Positions 24,226-30,330 of a stretch of 37,604 nt of DNA are shown here, one piece after another. The DNA is from CAVALG01 sp963630555. GTDB taxonomy: Bacteria > Bacillota > Clostridia > Oscillospirales > Acutalibacteraceae. Each line of letters begins with the position of its first letter. Position 1 is the stretch's first letter. The notes beneath the pieces are model-generated. The model did no database searches, had not been told where the DNA came from, and was given only the letters and a program-made list of their open reading frames with translations. Position numbers and translations under genes: made by a program. The stretch is from assembly GCA_963630555.1 (NCBI GenBank), contig CAVGND010000014.1:1-37604 (forward strand). The letters run 5' to 3'.

Positions 24226-24323
24226 AAGAACTTAAAAATGGGTACAAAAATACAAGGGTATCGGCAACGCCGCAAAAGCCTATCCGAAAAAACAGATAGA
24301 CTACACCCTTGTAAAAAGTTCTT
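24226..24323 (-). terminator. Branched terminator/attenuator between the Cys-rich gene and znuA
   Basis: Minus strand: P1 TACAAGGGT (24305-24313) pairs with ACCCTTGTA (24251-24259), followed directly by TTTTTG. Inside P1 are two hairpins, CTATC...GATAG and CGGC-gtt-GCCG, giving a three-way junction. An outer pair AAGAACTT (24316-24323) / AAGTTCTT (24226-24233) encloses it. Five T residues after P1 make it a likely Rho-independent terminator inside the operon. Confidence 0.6.
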
Positions 24324-24328
24324 GTTCT

Positions 24329-24628
24329 TTAATCTGTCAGTTTAGCCTTGAGTGAAACCAAAGTATAGCTTTGGATAACATCTGTGCAGGCAGTAATACT
24401 CCTGCACAGAGCATGGGTAAACGCTGCGGCGAAAGCCACGGCGCAAACAGCTAAAGAGAGATTCTTAAGCGTATTTTTACATACGTTGATTTGGTAGCAA
24501 ATCGGGCAGTTCTCGCCCACACAATCGTGGTTTGCTTCTGCCGCAATATAGAGGGCGGAATAGAGCATGGCAAAAAAGACCGCGGCAGCGATTACCAAGG
24601 ATATAATGCGTTTTTTCTTTGTCACCAT
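24329..24628 (-). CDS. Small membrane protein with HDCxGxxCPxC motif, zinc operon
   Basis: 99 residues from ATG 24628 behind GGAGGTGA. There is a transmembrane segment at about 9-30, then an outside loop NHDCVGENCPICYQINVC (C36, C41, C44, C50), a second hydrophobic segment at about 56-75 and a short polar tail. The His/Cys cluster could hold a metal. I do not recognise a named family. Position between zur and znuA in the same operon points to zinc sensing, storage or delivery (inference). Confidence 0.75.
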   Translation of the reverse strand: MVTKKKRIISLVIAAAVFFAMLYSALYIAAEANHDCVGENCPICYQINVCKNTLKNLSLAVCAVAFAAAFTHALCRSITACTDVIQSYTLVSLKAKLTD

Positions 24629-24640
24629 GCTCACCTCCTG

Positions 24641-25033
24641 CTATTTTCTGCAACCCTCACAAATGCCGTAGAGGATTGTTTCGGTCTTTTCAATCTGAAA
24701 TCCCGTATTTCTTAAAGTGTTTTGAATCAGTTGGGTTGTGTCCGTTTCGTCTAAATGTATGCTTTTTCCGCATACGCGACAGGAAAGATGTAAACAATCT
24801 CTGCACTTCTTTGCCGCAATGTATTGATAATAGACTTCTCTGGTATTCTCTCGGATACTGCGTTTCAGTATACCATCTTCCTCCAAAGCGGATAGATTGC
24901 GATAAACAGCGCTTACGCTGATGTTCTCTGTCGCAAGAGCGTCGGCAATCTGCCGCACGGTCATCTGTTCATCGGTATGTATTGCCAGATATTCAAGAAG
25001 CCGTTTTCTTTGTCGGGTTAAATACTTTGCCAT
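24641..25033 (-). CDS. zur: Fur-family regulator, probably Zur
   Basis: 130 residues from ATG 25033. The winged helix (MTVRQIADALATENISVSAVYRNLSALEEDGIL) is followed by the dimer/metal part with HLSCRVCGK (C85, C88) and GICEGCRK (C125, C128), the four-Cys structural zinc site of the family. It is the first gene of the operon with znuABC and has a 7-1-7 box beside its promoter, so zinc-responsive repression is likely. PerR and Fur are alternatives; the operator and the operon content favour Zur. Confidence 0.88.
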   Translation of the reverse strand: MAKYLTRQRKRLLEYLAIHTDEQMTVRQIADALATENISVSAVYRNLSALEEDGILKRSIRENTREVYYQYIAAKKCRDCLHLSCRVCGKSIHLDETDTTQLIQNTLRNTGFQIEKTETILYGICEGCRK

Positions 25034-25046
25034 TAACTACACCCAC

Positions 25047-25115
25047 AATTTGCAATCTGTTCGCAAATTATTATACACTTATCCAACGCATTTGTCAATA
25101 TGCAAATTATTTGCA
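25047..25115 (-). promoter_or_regulatory. Zinc-operon promoter with two Zur-type operators
   Basis: Minus strand: TTGACA (25093-25098), 17-base spacer, TATAAT (25070-25075), a near-consensus promoter. A perfect 7-1-7 palindrome TGCAAAT-N-ATTTGCA (25101-25115) lies just upstream of the -35. A second inverted pair AATTTGC-N9-GCAAATT (25047-25069) lies just downstream of the -10. The 7-1-7 form is the Fur/Zur/PerR box layout. Confidence 0.85.
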
Positions 25116-25136
25116 AATTGCACAGGCAAAAACGTG

Positions 25137-25170
25137 GCTGCATATATATGGTGCAGCCCCTTGTTTTTTT
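25137..25170 (+). terminator. Hairpin with T-tract upstream of the PII-like gene
   Basis: Stem GGCTGCA (25137-25143) / TGCAGCC (25152-25158), followed by CCTTG and seven T. It lies between the zinc-operon promoter and the PII promoter, so it insulates the latter. No plus-strand gene precedes it within 600 bases. Confidence 0.55.
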
Positions 25171-25197
25171 CGGCACGGTTTTTGTTGCTGTTTGCCC

Positions 25198-25226
25198 TTG
25201 AAACACTGCCGCGGCGGTGATATAAT
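25198..25226 (+). promoter_or_regulatory. PII-antiporter promoter with palindrome in the spacer
   Basis: TTGAAA (25198-25203), 17-base spacer, TATAAT (25221-25226). The spacer is almost entirely the imperfect palindrome CACTGCCGCGGCGGTG (25204-25219), a likely operator. Confidence 0.7.
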
Positions 25227-25276
25227 TGACCTTAGTGAATTTTATTCTGCCGTTATTTAAAAGGAGATGCAAACCT

Positions 25277-25612
25277 ATGAAAATGGTTGTTCTGATATTG
25301 CAGGATGTTGAAAAGATGGTACCTATAATAGAAAAACTGGAACGCCGCGGTGTGCGCGGCGCAACGATGGTTGACTGCCGCGGCGCGGCTGCGGCGCTTG
25401 ATAATTACGCCGGCGGTTCTTTCCTCGGCAGCCTACGTGCTATACTTGAACCCGCCCGCGAGGAAAATGAAATGATGTTTACGGTTGTGAGCGACGATAT
25501 GGTGGATACGGTTTTCGATACTATTAAAGAATTTGTCGACCTCGGCAAGCCGTACAGCGGCGTTGCCTTTACGGTGCCGGTAGACCGTGCCGAAGGATTT
25601 GCGGGAAAGTAA
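25277..25612 (+). CDS. PII-like (GlnB-fold) signalling protein
   Basis: 111 residues from ATG 25277, which follows AAAGGAGA; a frame opening at 25226 lies over the promoter. The ferredoxin-like beta-alpha-beta repeat is visible: MKMVVLILQDVEKMVPIIEKLERRGVRGATMVDC and ENEMMFTVVSDDMVDTVFDTIKEFVDL...GVAFTVPVDRAEGF. It lacks the classical T-loop tyrosine of GlnB, as do other PII-like proteins that sit beside transporters and gate them by binding small ligands. It lies 15 bases before an antiporter gene, so it probably controls that protein. Ligand unknown. Confidence 0.65.
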   Translation: MKMVVLILQDVEKMVPIIEKLERRGVRGATMVDCRGAAAALDNYAGGSFLGSLRAILEPAREENEMMFTVVSDDMVDTVFDTIKEFVDLGKPYSGVAFTVPVDRAEGFAGK

Positions 25613-25627
25613 GGAAGTGCCGTAAAA

Positions 25628-26809
25628 ATGTTATCTGTCAATTTGCTTTGCGAACTTGCCGTCCTGCTTCTGGCAGGACTTCTCGGCAGTTTTTTGGTAA
25701 AATACATAAAAATGCCCGACGTCACCGGCTATCTTGTAATGGGACTTTTGATAGGCCCTTCGGTGCTCGGGCTTGTCAGTACAAAAGGTATCTCCGACAT
25801 TTCCGCCGCCTCGGACATTGCGCTCGCCTTTATTGCGTTCACGGTCGGCGGGGAGTTCAAACTGAGTTATTTTAAGCGGGTCGGCGCAATGCCTATCGTT
25901 ATTGCGTGCTTTGAATCGTTTGCAGCCGTGGGCGCGGTCGTCGCAGGGCTTCTGGCGATAGGGTGCAGCACACCGTTCAGCCTTTGCCTCGGCGCTATTG
26001 CCGCCGCAACCGCCCCCGCCGCCACAATTATGGTAATAAAACAGTACCGCGCAAAAGGCCCGGTTACCGAAACGCTTTTGTCGGTCGTTGCTATTGATGA
26101 TGCCACCGCCCTCATAGCCTTCGGCGTTTCAACCGCAATCGCAGGAACACTTGAAACCGGTAGGTCACTTTCGGTCGTTACAGCGGTTTTGCAGCCGCTT
26201 GCCGAGGTTGCCGAAAGCCTTGTGCTCGGCTTTGCACTCGGCATAGTTTTCACCCTTGCGTTGCGTATCTTCAAACCGGCGGGCACGCGCCTTACCCTCA
26301 CCGTCGCGTTCATATTGCTCGGTGCGGCAATTGCCGATATGCTGGGAGTTTCCGCGCTTCTGCTTTGTATGATGCTAAGTGCAACTTACACGAATATTGC
26401 CAAAAAAACCGCCAATGTTTTTGACGCTGTTGAGCAATTCACACCGCCGATTTTCTGCCTTTTCTTTGTCCTTTCGGGGGCTGATTTAAAAATAAGCGTT
26501 TTGCCGACCGTCGGCCTTATCGGAATTGTTTACATTGTACTTCGTGTTGCGGGGAAATGGGTCGGGGCATATGCCGGTGCCCGAATTATGCGGACGGATA
26601 AAAACATTCGCCGTTACTTAGGGCCTGCTCTGCTGCCGCAGGCAGGCGTCGCAATCGGACTTTCTTTTTTGGCGCAGCAGGTCGTCCCGCAATATGCCGA
26701 CAAGATTCGTGCCGTCATACTTTGCGCCACGCTGATCTATGAACTTATCGGCCCGTCTGTATCTAAATTCGCACTTAAAAAAGCGGGCGAAATCGCACCC
26801 GAACTTTGA
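25628..26809 (+). CDS. Cation/proton antiporter, CPA2 (KefB/NapA-like)
   Basis: 393 residues, 11-13 hydrophobic segments. Family blocks: LAGLLGSFLVKYIKMPDVTGYLVMGLLIGPS near 15-45 (the conserved PxxxGYxxxGxxxGP entry), ATAPAATIMVIKQ and SVVAIDDATALIAFGV near 135-165, where the paired acids of the ion site lie. No C-terminal RCK/TrkA-N domain, so regulation is probably through the PII-like neighbour. Substrate Na+ or K+ against H+ not decidable. ATG 25628; strong hairpin 21 bases after the stop. Confidence 0.85.
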   Translation: MLSVNLLCELAVLLLAGLLGSFLVKYIKMPDVTGYLVMGLLIGPSVLGLVSTKGISDISAASDIALAFIAFTVGGEFKLSYFKRVGAMPIVIACFESFAAVGAVVAGLLAIGCSTPFSLCLGAIAAATAPAATIMVIKQYRAKGPVTETLLSVVAIDDATALIAFGVSTAIAGTLETGRSLSVVTAVLQPLAEVAESLVLGFALGIVFTLALRIFKPAGTRLTLTVAFILLGAAIADMLGVSALLLCMMLSATYTNIAKKTANVFDAVEQFTPPIFCLFFVLSGADLKISVLPTVGLIGIVYIVLRVAGKWVGAYAGARIMRTDKNIRRYLGPALLPQAGVAIGLSFLAQQVVPQYADKIRAVILCATLIYELIGPSVSKFALKKAGEIAPEL

Positions 26810-26830
26810 TTTCTTTTTCAGAAAAAGCAC

Positions 26831-26860
26831 ACGCCGCATTGCCTAAAGGCAATGCGGCGT
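26831..26860. terminator. Bidirectional terminator between antiporter and rplT
   Basis: Perfect 13-bp stem ACGCCGCATTGCC / GGCAATGCGGCGT with loop TAAA between two convergent genes. The T-tract is weak on the plus side (AATTAATTT); the minus side has GTGCTTTTTC. Confidence 0.75.
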
Positions 26861-26881
26861 AATTAATTTATTCAGTACCGT

Positions 26882-27235
26882 TTACAGGGCTTTTTTAGCC
26901 TGTTCCGCAAGTGCTTTAAATCCTTCCGGATCATGAATAGCAACTTCCGAAAGCATTTTGCGGTTCATATTTATGCCGGCCTTTTTAAGTCCGTTCATAA
27001 ATGTTGAATAATTCATACCGTTAAGTTTGGCAGCGGCAGAAATTCTGGTAATCCAAAGTTTTCTGAAATCTCTCTTCTTCTGTCTGCGCCCGATATAAGC
27101 ATAGTTGCCGGACTTCATAACGGCTTCTTTCGCGGTTTTAAATAACTTTGATTTAGCGCCGAAATAGCCCTTGGCAAGTTTTAATACTTTTTTTCTTCTT
27201 TTGCGCGTCATCATCGCGCCTTTTACTCGTGCCAT
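26882..27235 (-). CDS. rplT: 50S ribosomal protein L20
   Basis: 117 residues, standard length, from ATG 27235 (SD GGAGGT). ARVKGAMMTRKRRKKVLKLAKGYFGAKSKLFKTAKEAVMKSGNYAY style basic N-terminal helix and ISAAAKLNGMNYSTFMNGLKKAGINMNRKML core are diagnostic. It binds 23S rRNA early in assembly and in Firmicutes represses its own operon by binding the leader. Third gene of infC-rpmI-rplT. Confidence 0.98.
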   Translation of the reverse strand: MARVKGAMMTRKRRKKVLKLAKGYFGAKSKLFKTAKEAVMKSGNYAYIGRRQKKRDFRKLWITRISAAAKLNGMNYSTFMNGLKKAGINMNRKMLSEVAIHDPEGFKALAEQAKKAL

Positions 27236-27260
27236 TGTAAGAAACCTCCGTTTTTAAATC

Positions 27261-27464
27261 TTATTTATAAGGGATCATTTTCTTGACCTTTGCTACATTG
27301 GTAACATCGGCAACTACAACCTTGCGAAGATTTCTCTTGCGTTTTGTTGTCTTTTTGTTAAGAATGTGCGACTTGTATGCGTGGGCGCGTTTAACCTTAC
27401 CTGTTTTGGTGAGTTTAAAGCGCTTTTTAGCGCCGCTGTGAGTTTTGATCTTATTCTTAGCCAT
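27261..27464 (-). CDS. rpmI: 50S ribosomal protein L35
   Basis: 67 residues from ATG 27464 (SD AAGGAGG). KIKTHSGAKKRFKLTKTGKVKRAHAYKSHIL and the KTTKRKRNLRK region identify L35. Lies between infC and rplT with 29- and 25-base gaps, the universal gene order. Confidence 0.98.
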   Translation of the reverse strand: MAKNKIKTHSGAKKRFKLTKTGKVKRAHAYKSHILNKKTTKRKRNLRKVVVADVTNVAKVKKMIPYK

Positions 27465-27493
27465 TTTATTTCCTCCTTAAAAGTAAGTGCTGA

Positions 27494-28015
27494 TTATTTA
27501 GTCGGCTTGGGTGCAAGGAACATAAGCATATTCCTGCCTTCCAATTTTGACGCCTTTTCGATAACTGCGACTTCGCTGCAATAATCAGCAAAACGTTTCA
27601 TTATCTCGTGGCCGATTTCGGGATGCCCCATCTCACGACCCCTGAAGCGAATGGAAACCTTGACTTTATCGCCGCCGGAGAGGAATTTGCAGGCCTGCCT
27701 GCCCTTTGTTTCAAAGTCATGCGTATCTATGCCAAGACCCAAACGAACCTCTTTTATTTCGACGATTTTTTGCTTCTTTCTTGCTTCCTTTTCCCGCTTG
27801 GCTTGGTCAAAACGGTATTTACCGTAGTCCATTATTTTGCAGACAGGCGGTTTGGCGTTCGGTGACATCATTACAAGATCAAGATCCTTGTCATACGCTT
27901 TCCCTAACGCGTCTTTTGATGACATTATGCCAAGTTGTGACCCGTCCGAATCTATGACGCGAACCTCTTTTTCCCTGATGCTCTCGTTGATTGAAAGTTC
28001 TTTGCCGCTGATAAT
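27494..28015 (-). CDS. infC: Translation initiation factor IF-3
   Basis: 173 residues if started at ATT 28015, five bases after GGAGG in the minus strand; ATC 28012 is an alternative. An ATG at 28081 would place the leader terminator inside the coding region. Rare AUU/AUA/AUC starts are known for infC and let IF-3 control its own synthesis. N-domain ELSINESIREKEVRVIDSDGSQLGIMSSKDAL, linker rich in Lys, C-domain with KVSIRFRGREMGHPEIGHEIMKRF. IF-3 prevents premature subunit joining and checks the start codon. First gene of the operon. Confidence 0.92.
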   Translation of the reverse strand: MISGKELSINESIREKEVRVIDSDGSQLGIMSSKDALGKAYDKDLDLVMMSPNAKPPVCKIMDYGKYRFDQAKREKEARKKQKIVEIKEVRLGLGIDTHDFETKGRQACKFLSGGDKVKVSIRFRGREMGHPEIGHEIMKRFADYCSEVAVIEKASKLEGRNMLMFLAPKPTK

Positions 28016-28024
28016 TAACACCTC

Positions 28025-28058
28025 CAAAATAAAAAGCGTGAACGAATCCCGTTCACGC
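28025..28058 (-). terminator. Leader attenuator of infC-rpmI-rplT
   Basis: Minus strand: nine-bp stem GCGTGAACG / CGTTCACGC (28036-28058), followed by TTTTTATTTT directly before the infC ribosome site. A second hairpin GCCGCA/TGCGGC lies upstream (about 28076-28091). This is the position and logic of the L20-responsive leader of Firmicutes, though I cannot match the full consensus by eye. Confidence 0.7.
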
Positions 28059-28170
28059 ATAATAAGTCTGCAAAGCCGCACTTCTGCGGCACTGTAATCA
28101 ACCTATTGACCCTTTAAGACGAAACTTTGGGGTGAGAACGAAAACGGTGTTCTGCTTTATTTACCGTATT

Positions 28171-28198
28171 ATTGTACCATATTTTCGGGCTTTGTCAA
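28171..28198 (-). promoter_or_regulatory. Promoter of infC-rpmI-rplT
   Basis: Minus strand: TTGACA (28193-28198), 16-base spacer, TACAAT (28171-28176). It gives a leader of about 150 nt before infC. Confidence 0.75.
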
Positions 28199-28216
28199 TA
28201 CCTAAAATAAATTTTG

Positions 28217-28681
28217 CTATATTTTCTGTGATTTTTCCTTGCGCCTTACCGCGGCCCATTCCTCAATCGTGCGCAGCGGTATCCCTTTTTCGGAATATAT
28301 GTCCGCCGCCGTGCAACCGTCGTATTCCGTTTTCTCGCCGTGCGGCAGCAGCAAAAATGCCGCAAACAGGTCGGCTTCACGCTCGTATTTCTCGCAAATC
28401 AAATTGGTCTTGGTGCATATAAACGCAAAATTAAGTTCCGAATGAAGCAGTGCGTGCCCCAGTTCGTGCGCTGCGTAGTAGGGTATCATCTCCTCGTCAG
28501 CCGATGTGTTTATAATAACGGACTGCTTGCCCCCAACCGAAAAATACATGCCGTTTACACTTTCCGGAAGTTCGCATCTTAAAAAACTTATCCCCAAATC
28601 GGCGCAAAGTTCGCGCGGATCGTTAGTCCCGAAATCGGAATTTATGCTGTCTGCAATGGCACGGATGCGTTCGCTAATCAT
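28217..28681 (-). CDS. ImmA/IrrE-family metallopeptidase
   Basis: 154 residues from ATG 28681 (SD GGAAAGGA). The zinc motif HELGH at 72-76 in PYYAAHELGHALLHSE, with the downstream EREADLFAAFLLLP (third ligand Glu), is the ImmA/IrrE (COG2856) signature. ImmA proteases cleave the XRE repressor of mobile elements on DNA damage or cell-cell signals. Its start overlaps the end of the XRE repressor gene by eight bases, as in ImmR-ImmA pairs of ICEBs1. Confidence 0.9.
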   Translation of the reverse strand: MISERIRAIADSINSDFGTNDPRELCADLGISFLRCELPESVNGMYFSVGGKQSVIINTSADEEMIPYYAAHELGHALLHSELNFAFICTKTNLICEKYEREADLFAAFLLLPHGEKTEYDGCTAADIYSEKGIPLRTIEEWAAVRRKEKSQKI

Positions 28682-29069
28682 TTTTGTCCTTTCCTTCTTT
28701 ATTATTTACGCGGTCTGCAAACATAACGTTCGCCGCCACCTTCATAGCGTCAAAAAGTTTTGCACGGTCTTCTTCATCCAGCATTACGCCGTTTAACATC
28801 AGCCCGTCCGCACTGTCAATTCGGGATTTTAATTGCGATAAAAGTCGGTCAACATCGTAAAATCCCCCGTCCTCATCAGTCAGTAAGTAATCGGTATCCA
28901 CACCGAAAAAGGAACTCAACGCCAGCAGCGTTTCACGGTTCGGTTCACGGTTGTCCTGCTCGTACATACTTACGGCGCTGGTTGATATTCCGAGTTCGTT
29001 TGCCAGTTGCGCCTGCGTAAGCCCTGCCCTGACCCTTAATTTCTTTATTTTTTGCCCGAATGTTTCCAT
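28674..29069 (-). CDS. XRE-family repressor (ImmR-like)
   Basis: 131 residues from ATG 29069. The N-terminal cro/C1 helix-turn-helix covers residues 5-60 (IKKLRVRAGLTQAQLANELGISTSAVSMYEQDNREPNRETLLALSSFFGVDTDYLL). The C-terminal 70 residues are helical and probably carry the ImmA cleavage region. Palindromes ACAC-N5-GTGT lie in the promoters of this gene and of the divergent gene, so it very likely represses both. Confidence 0.9.
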   Translation of the reverse strand: METFGQKIKKLRVRAGLTQAQLANELGISTSAVSMYEQDNREPNRETLLALSSFFGVDTDYLLTDEDGGFYDVDRLLSQLKSRIDSADGLMLNGVMLDEEDRAKLFDAMKVAANVMFADRVNNKEGKDKND

Positions 29070-29113
29070 CTTCGCACCGTCCTGTTTTTATTTACTTTGA
29101 ATTGTCTTTGCTA

Positions 29114-29255
29114 ATTATAACACATTTCGTGTAATAAAGCAAGCGTTATTTTTAATATTTGTTGTTGCAATCGTGATGCAATTTTTATGATACTACACAA
29201 AATGTAAAAAATATGACATTTTAAACTTGCATATGTACACAGTTTGTGTTATTAT
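29114..29255. promoter_or_regulatory. Divergent promoters with matching operators in both spacers
   Basis: Minus promoter: TTGCTT (29137-29142), 17-base spacer, TATAAT (29114-29119). Plus promoter: TTGCAT (29227-29232), 17-base spacer, TATTAT (29250-29255). Both spacers contain the same kind of palindrome at the same place: ACAC-GAAAT-GTGT type at about 29121-29133 and ACAC-AGTTT-GTGT at about 29238-29249. Between them are a half-like ACACAAAATGT (about 29195) and the inverted pair AAAATGT-N10-ACATTTT. Confidence 0.8.
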
Positions 29256-29318
29256 ATTAATAACGGAACGTTTACACCGTAAATAATTCCACATATTGTA
29301 AATTCAGGAGGTATTAAA

Positions 29319-29570
29319 ATGACATTGTACGAATTGGGAATGCAATACCGCCGCCGTTGCGAAATCCTGTACGGCAGGGTGCGGCAGTTAAGGGAAAAAC
29401 TTGCGACGGCGCCGGAGAGCGAAAGGGTAAAACTCTTAAAAAGGATAAATTCCCTGTATGCCGATGCCGAGCGTTGCCGTGATCTGTCGCATCGCCTCAA
29501 AACCTATTATATGAAAGGCGAAATACGATTTCTTGGCGAAAAGGAGGGGATAAATGATGACCAGAACTAA
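29319..29570 (+). CDS. Small coiled-coil protein, mobile-element type
   Basis: 83 residues from ATG 29319 (SD AGGAGGT). Highly charged and helical, with Arg/Leu heptad pattern (RRRCEILYGRVRQLREKLATAPESERVKLLKRINSLYADAERCRDL). No named family recognised; similar short proteins precede sigma-like genes in prophage and conjugative element modules. It overlaps the next gene by 17 bases and is controlled by the XRE operator. Confidence 0.7.
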   Translation: MTLYELGMQYRRRCEILYGRVRQLREKLATAPESERVKLLKRINSLYADAERCRDLSHRLKTYYMKGEIRFLGEKEGINDDQN

Positions 29571-29856
29571 TTTCAGCCTTGAAGTATTCGGAGATCGGCT
29601 TCCGCTCAGGCAGATTACGGAGAACGGCGATAACAACAAGCGGCGCATAGCGGTTATAAAAAGCACTTTGCGGCAGGCAATGAGAGAAGAACTGAGCCCA
29701 AAGCAACAGCGCACCGTTGAATGTTTTTATTTTGACAAGATGACGGTGACCGAAATAGCCGAAGAATACGGTATTAACAAATCCACGGTTTCGCGGCAAC
29801 TTAAACGCTCGGTTGAAAAATTAAAATCCGCATTGAAGTACGCAGGCCCGTTTTGA
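29554..29856 (+). CDS. Sigma-70 region 4-like HTH protein
   Basis: 100 residues from ATG 29554 (SD AAGGAGGGG), overlapping the previous gene. Residues 45-95 (MREELSPKQQRTVECFYFDKMTVTEIAEEYGINKSTVSRQLKRSVEKLKSAL) are a clear sigma region 4 helix-turn-helix, and region 2 is absent. Free region-4 proteins act as regulators or partial sigma factors in phages and integrative elements (xpf/ArpU-like). No structural or integrase gene follows; the next 470 bases are repeats, so this looks like the end of a decayed element. Confidence 0.82.
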   Translation: MMTRTNFSLEVFGDRLPLRQITENGDNNKRRIAVIKSTLRQAMREELSPKQQRTVECFYFDKMTVTEIAEEYGINKSTVSRQLKRSVEKLKSALKYAGPF

Positions 29857-29869
29857 GTTTAATTTGAGG

Positions 29870-30019
29870 ACAGCCGAGCCGCATAACGCCTTACAAATAA
29901 AAATTCCGCGTTACACTTTGCCCTGCCGATTGAAATATGTGGGTATTTCAAAAATGAATGCAAAGCCGATATGAAAATACGGCAGGCAAAACCGTATGTA
30001 GTTCGGCTCTCCTCGGCTT
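29870..30019 (+). repeat. R2 repeat, long form with both ends
   Basis: The left end reads AGCCGAG then CCGCATAACGCCTTACAAAT...TTTGCCCTGCCG (29873-29929). The right end is a 57-bp unit AAGCCGA (29963-29969) to TCGGCTT (30013-30019), with the inner ATACGG/CCGTAT hairpin. The right unit matches 19793-19849 closely, and the left part matches 32659 and 34659. Confidence 0.7.
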
Positions 30020-30032
30020 ATAGCATACTCTT

Positions 30033-30122
30033 TTGTCAAAGTGAACTTAGGGTTTTTCTCATTTTTTACCTCAAAAATCGCAACTTCACTTTGACAATTT
30101 AGGAGGCCTGTTTATATATAAT
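30033..30122 (+). promoter_or_regulatory. Orphan promoter-like region with 13-bp inverted repeat
   Basis: TTGTCAAAGTGAA (30033-30045) and TTCACTTTGACAA (30085-30097) are a perfect 13-bp inverted pair 39 bases apart. The right arm contains TTGACA (30091-30096), followed after 18 bases by TATATA or after 20 by TATAAT (30117-30122). An AGGAGG lies at 30101-30106. No recognised gene follows, only the short frame at 30133. Confidence 0.4.
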
Positions 30123-30132
30123 ATCAGATCGT

Positions 30133-30267
30133 ATGTCCCATTATAGGGGCGATAAAGCAAAAAATAATATTAAAACAAAAATATCACTTTGCAATTCACA
30201 TACCGGCAGTACGCACAAATCCCTCGCAAAATGGCGGCAACTGTTTAAAAACACCGTAAGTACTTAA
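30133..30267 (+). CDS. Possible 44-residue basic peptide
   Basis: ATG 30133 to TAA 30267, reading MSHYRGDKAKNNIKTKIS and on to a Trp-containing basic end. It has no adjacent ribosome site; the AGGAGG upstream is 26 bases away. It is listed only because a promoter-like region precedes it. It may be chance or a remnant; 30268-30330 holds nothing. Confidence 0.15.
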   Translation: MSHYRGDKAKNNIKTKISLCNSHTGSTHKSLAKWRQLFKNTVST

Positions 30268-30330
30268 TCCGGCGTGCCCGCATTTGACATCTGAAATCCA
30301 ACGCCAGAGGCAGAGCACACGGAAAGGCTG

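Noticed and set aside
29870..30330. Prophage attachment site
   Set aside because: No integrase or tRNA nearby and no flanking direct repeat could be seen; the stretch is explained by the R2 repeat plus the inverted-repeat promoter region.
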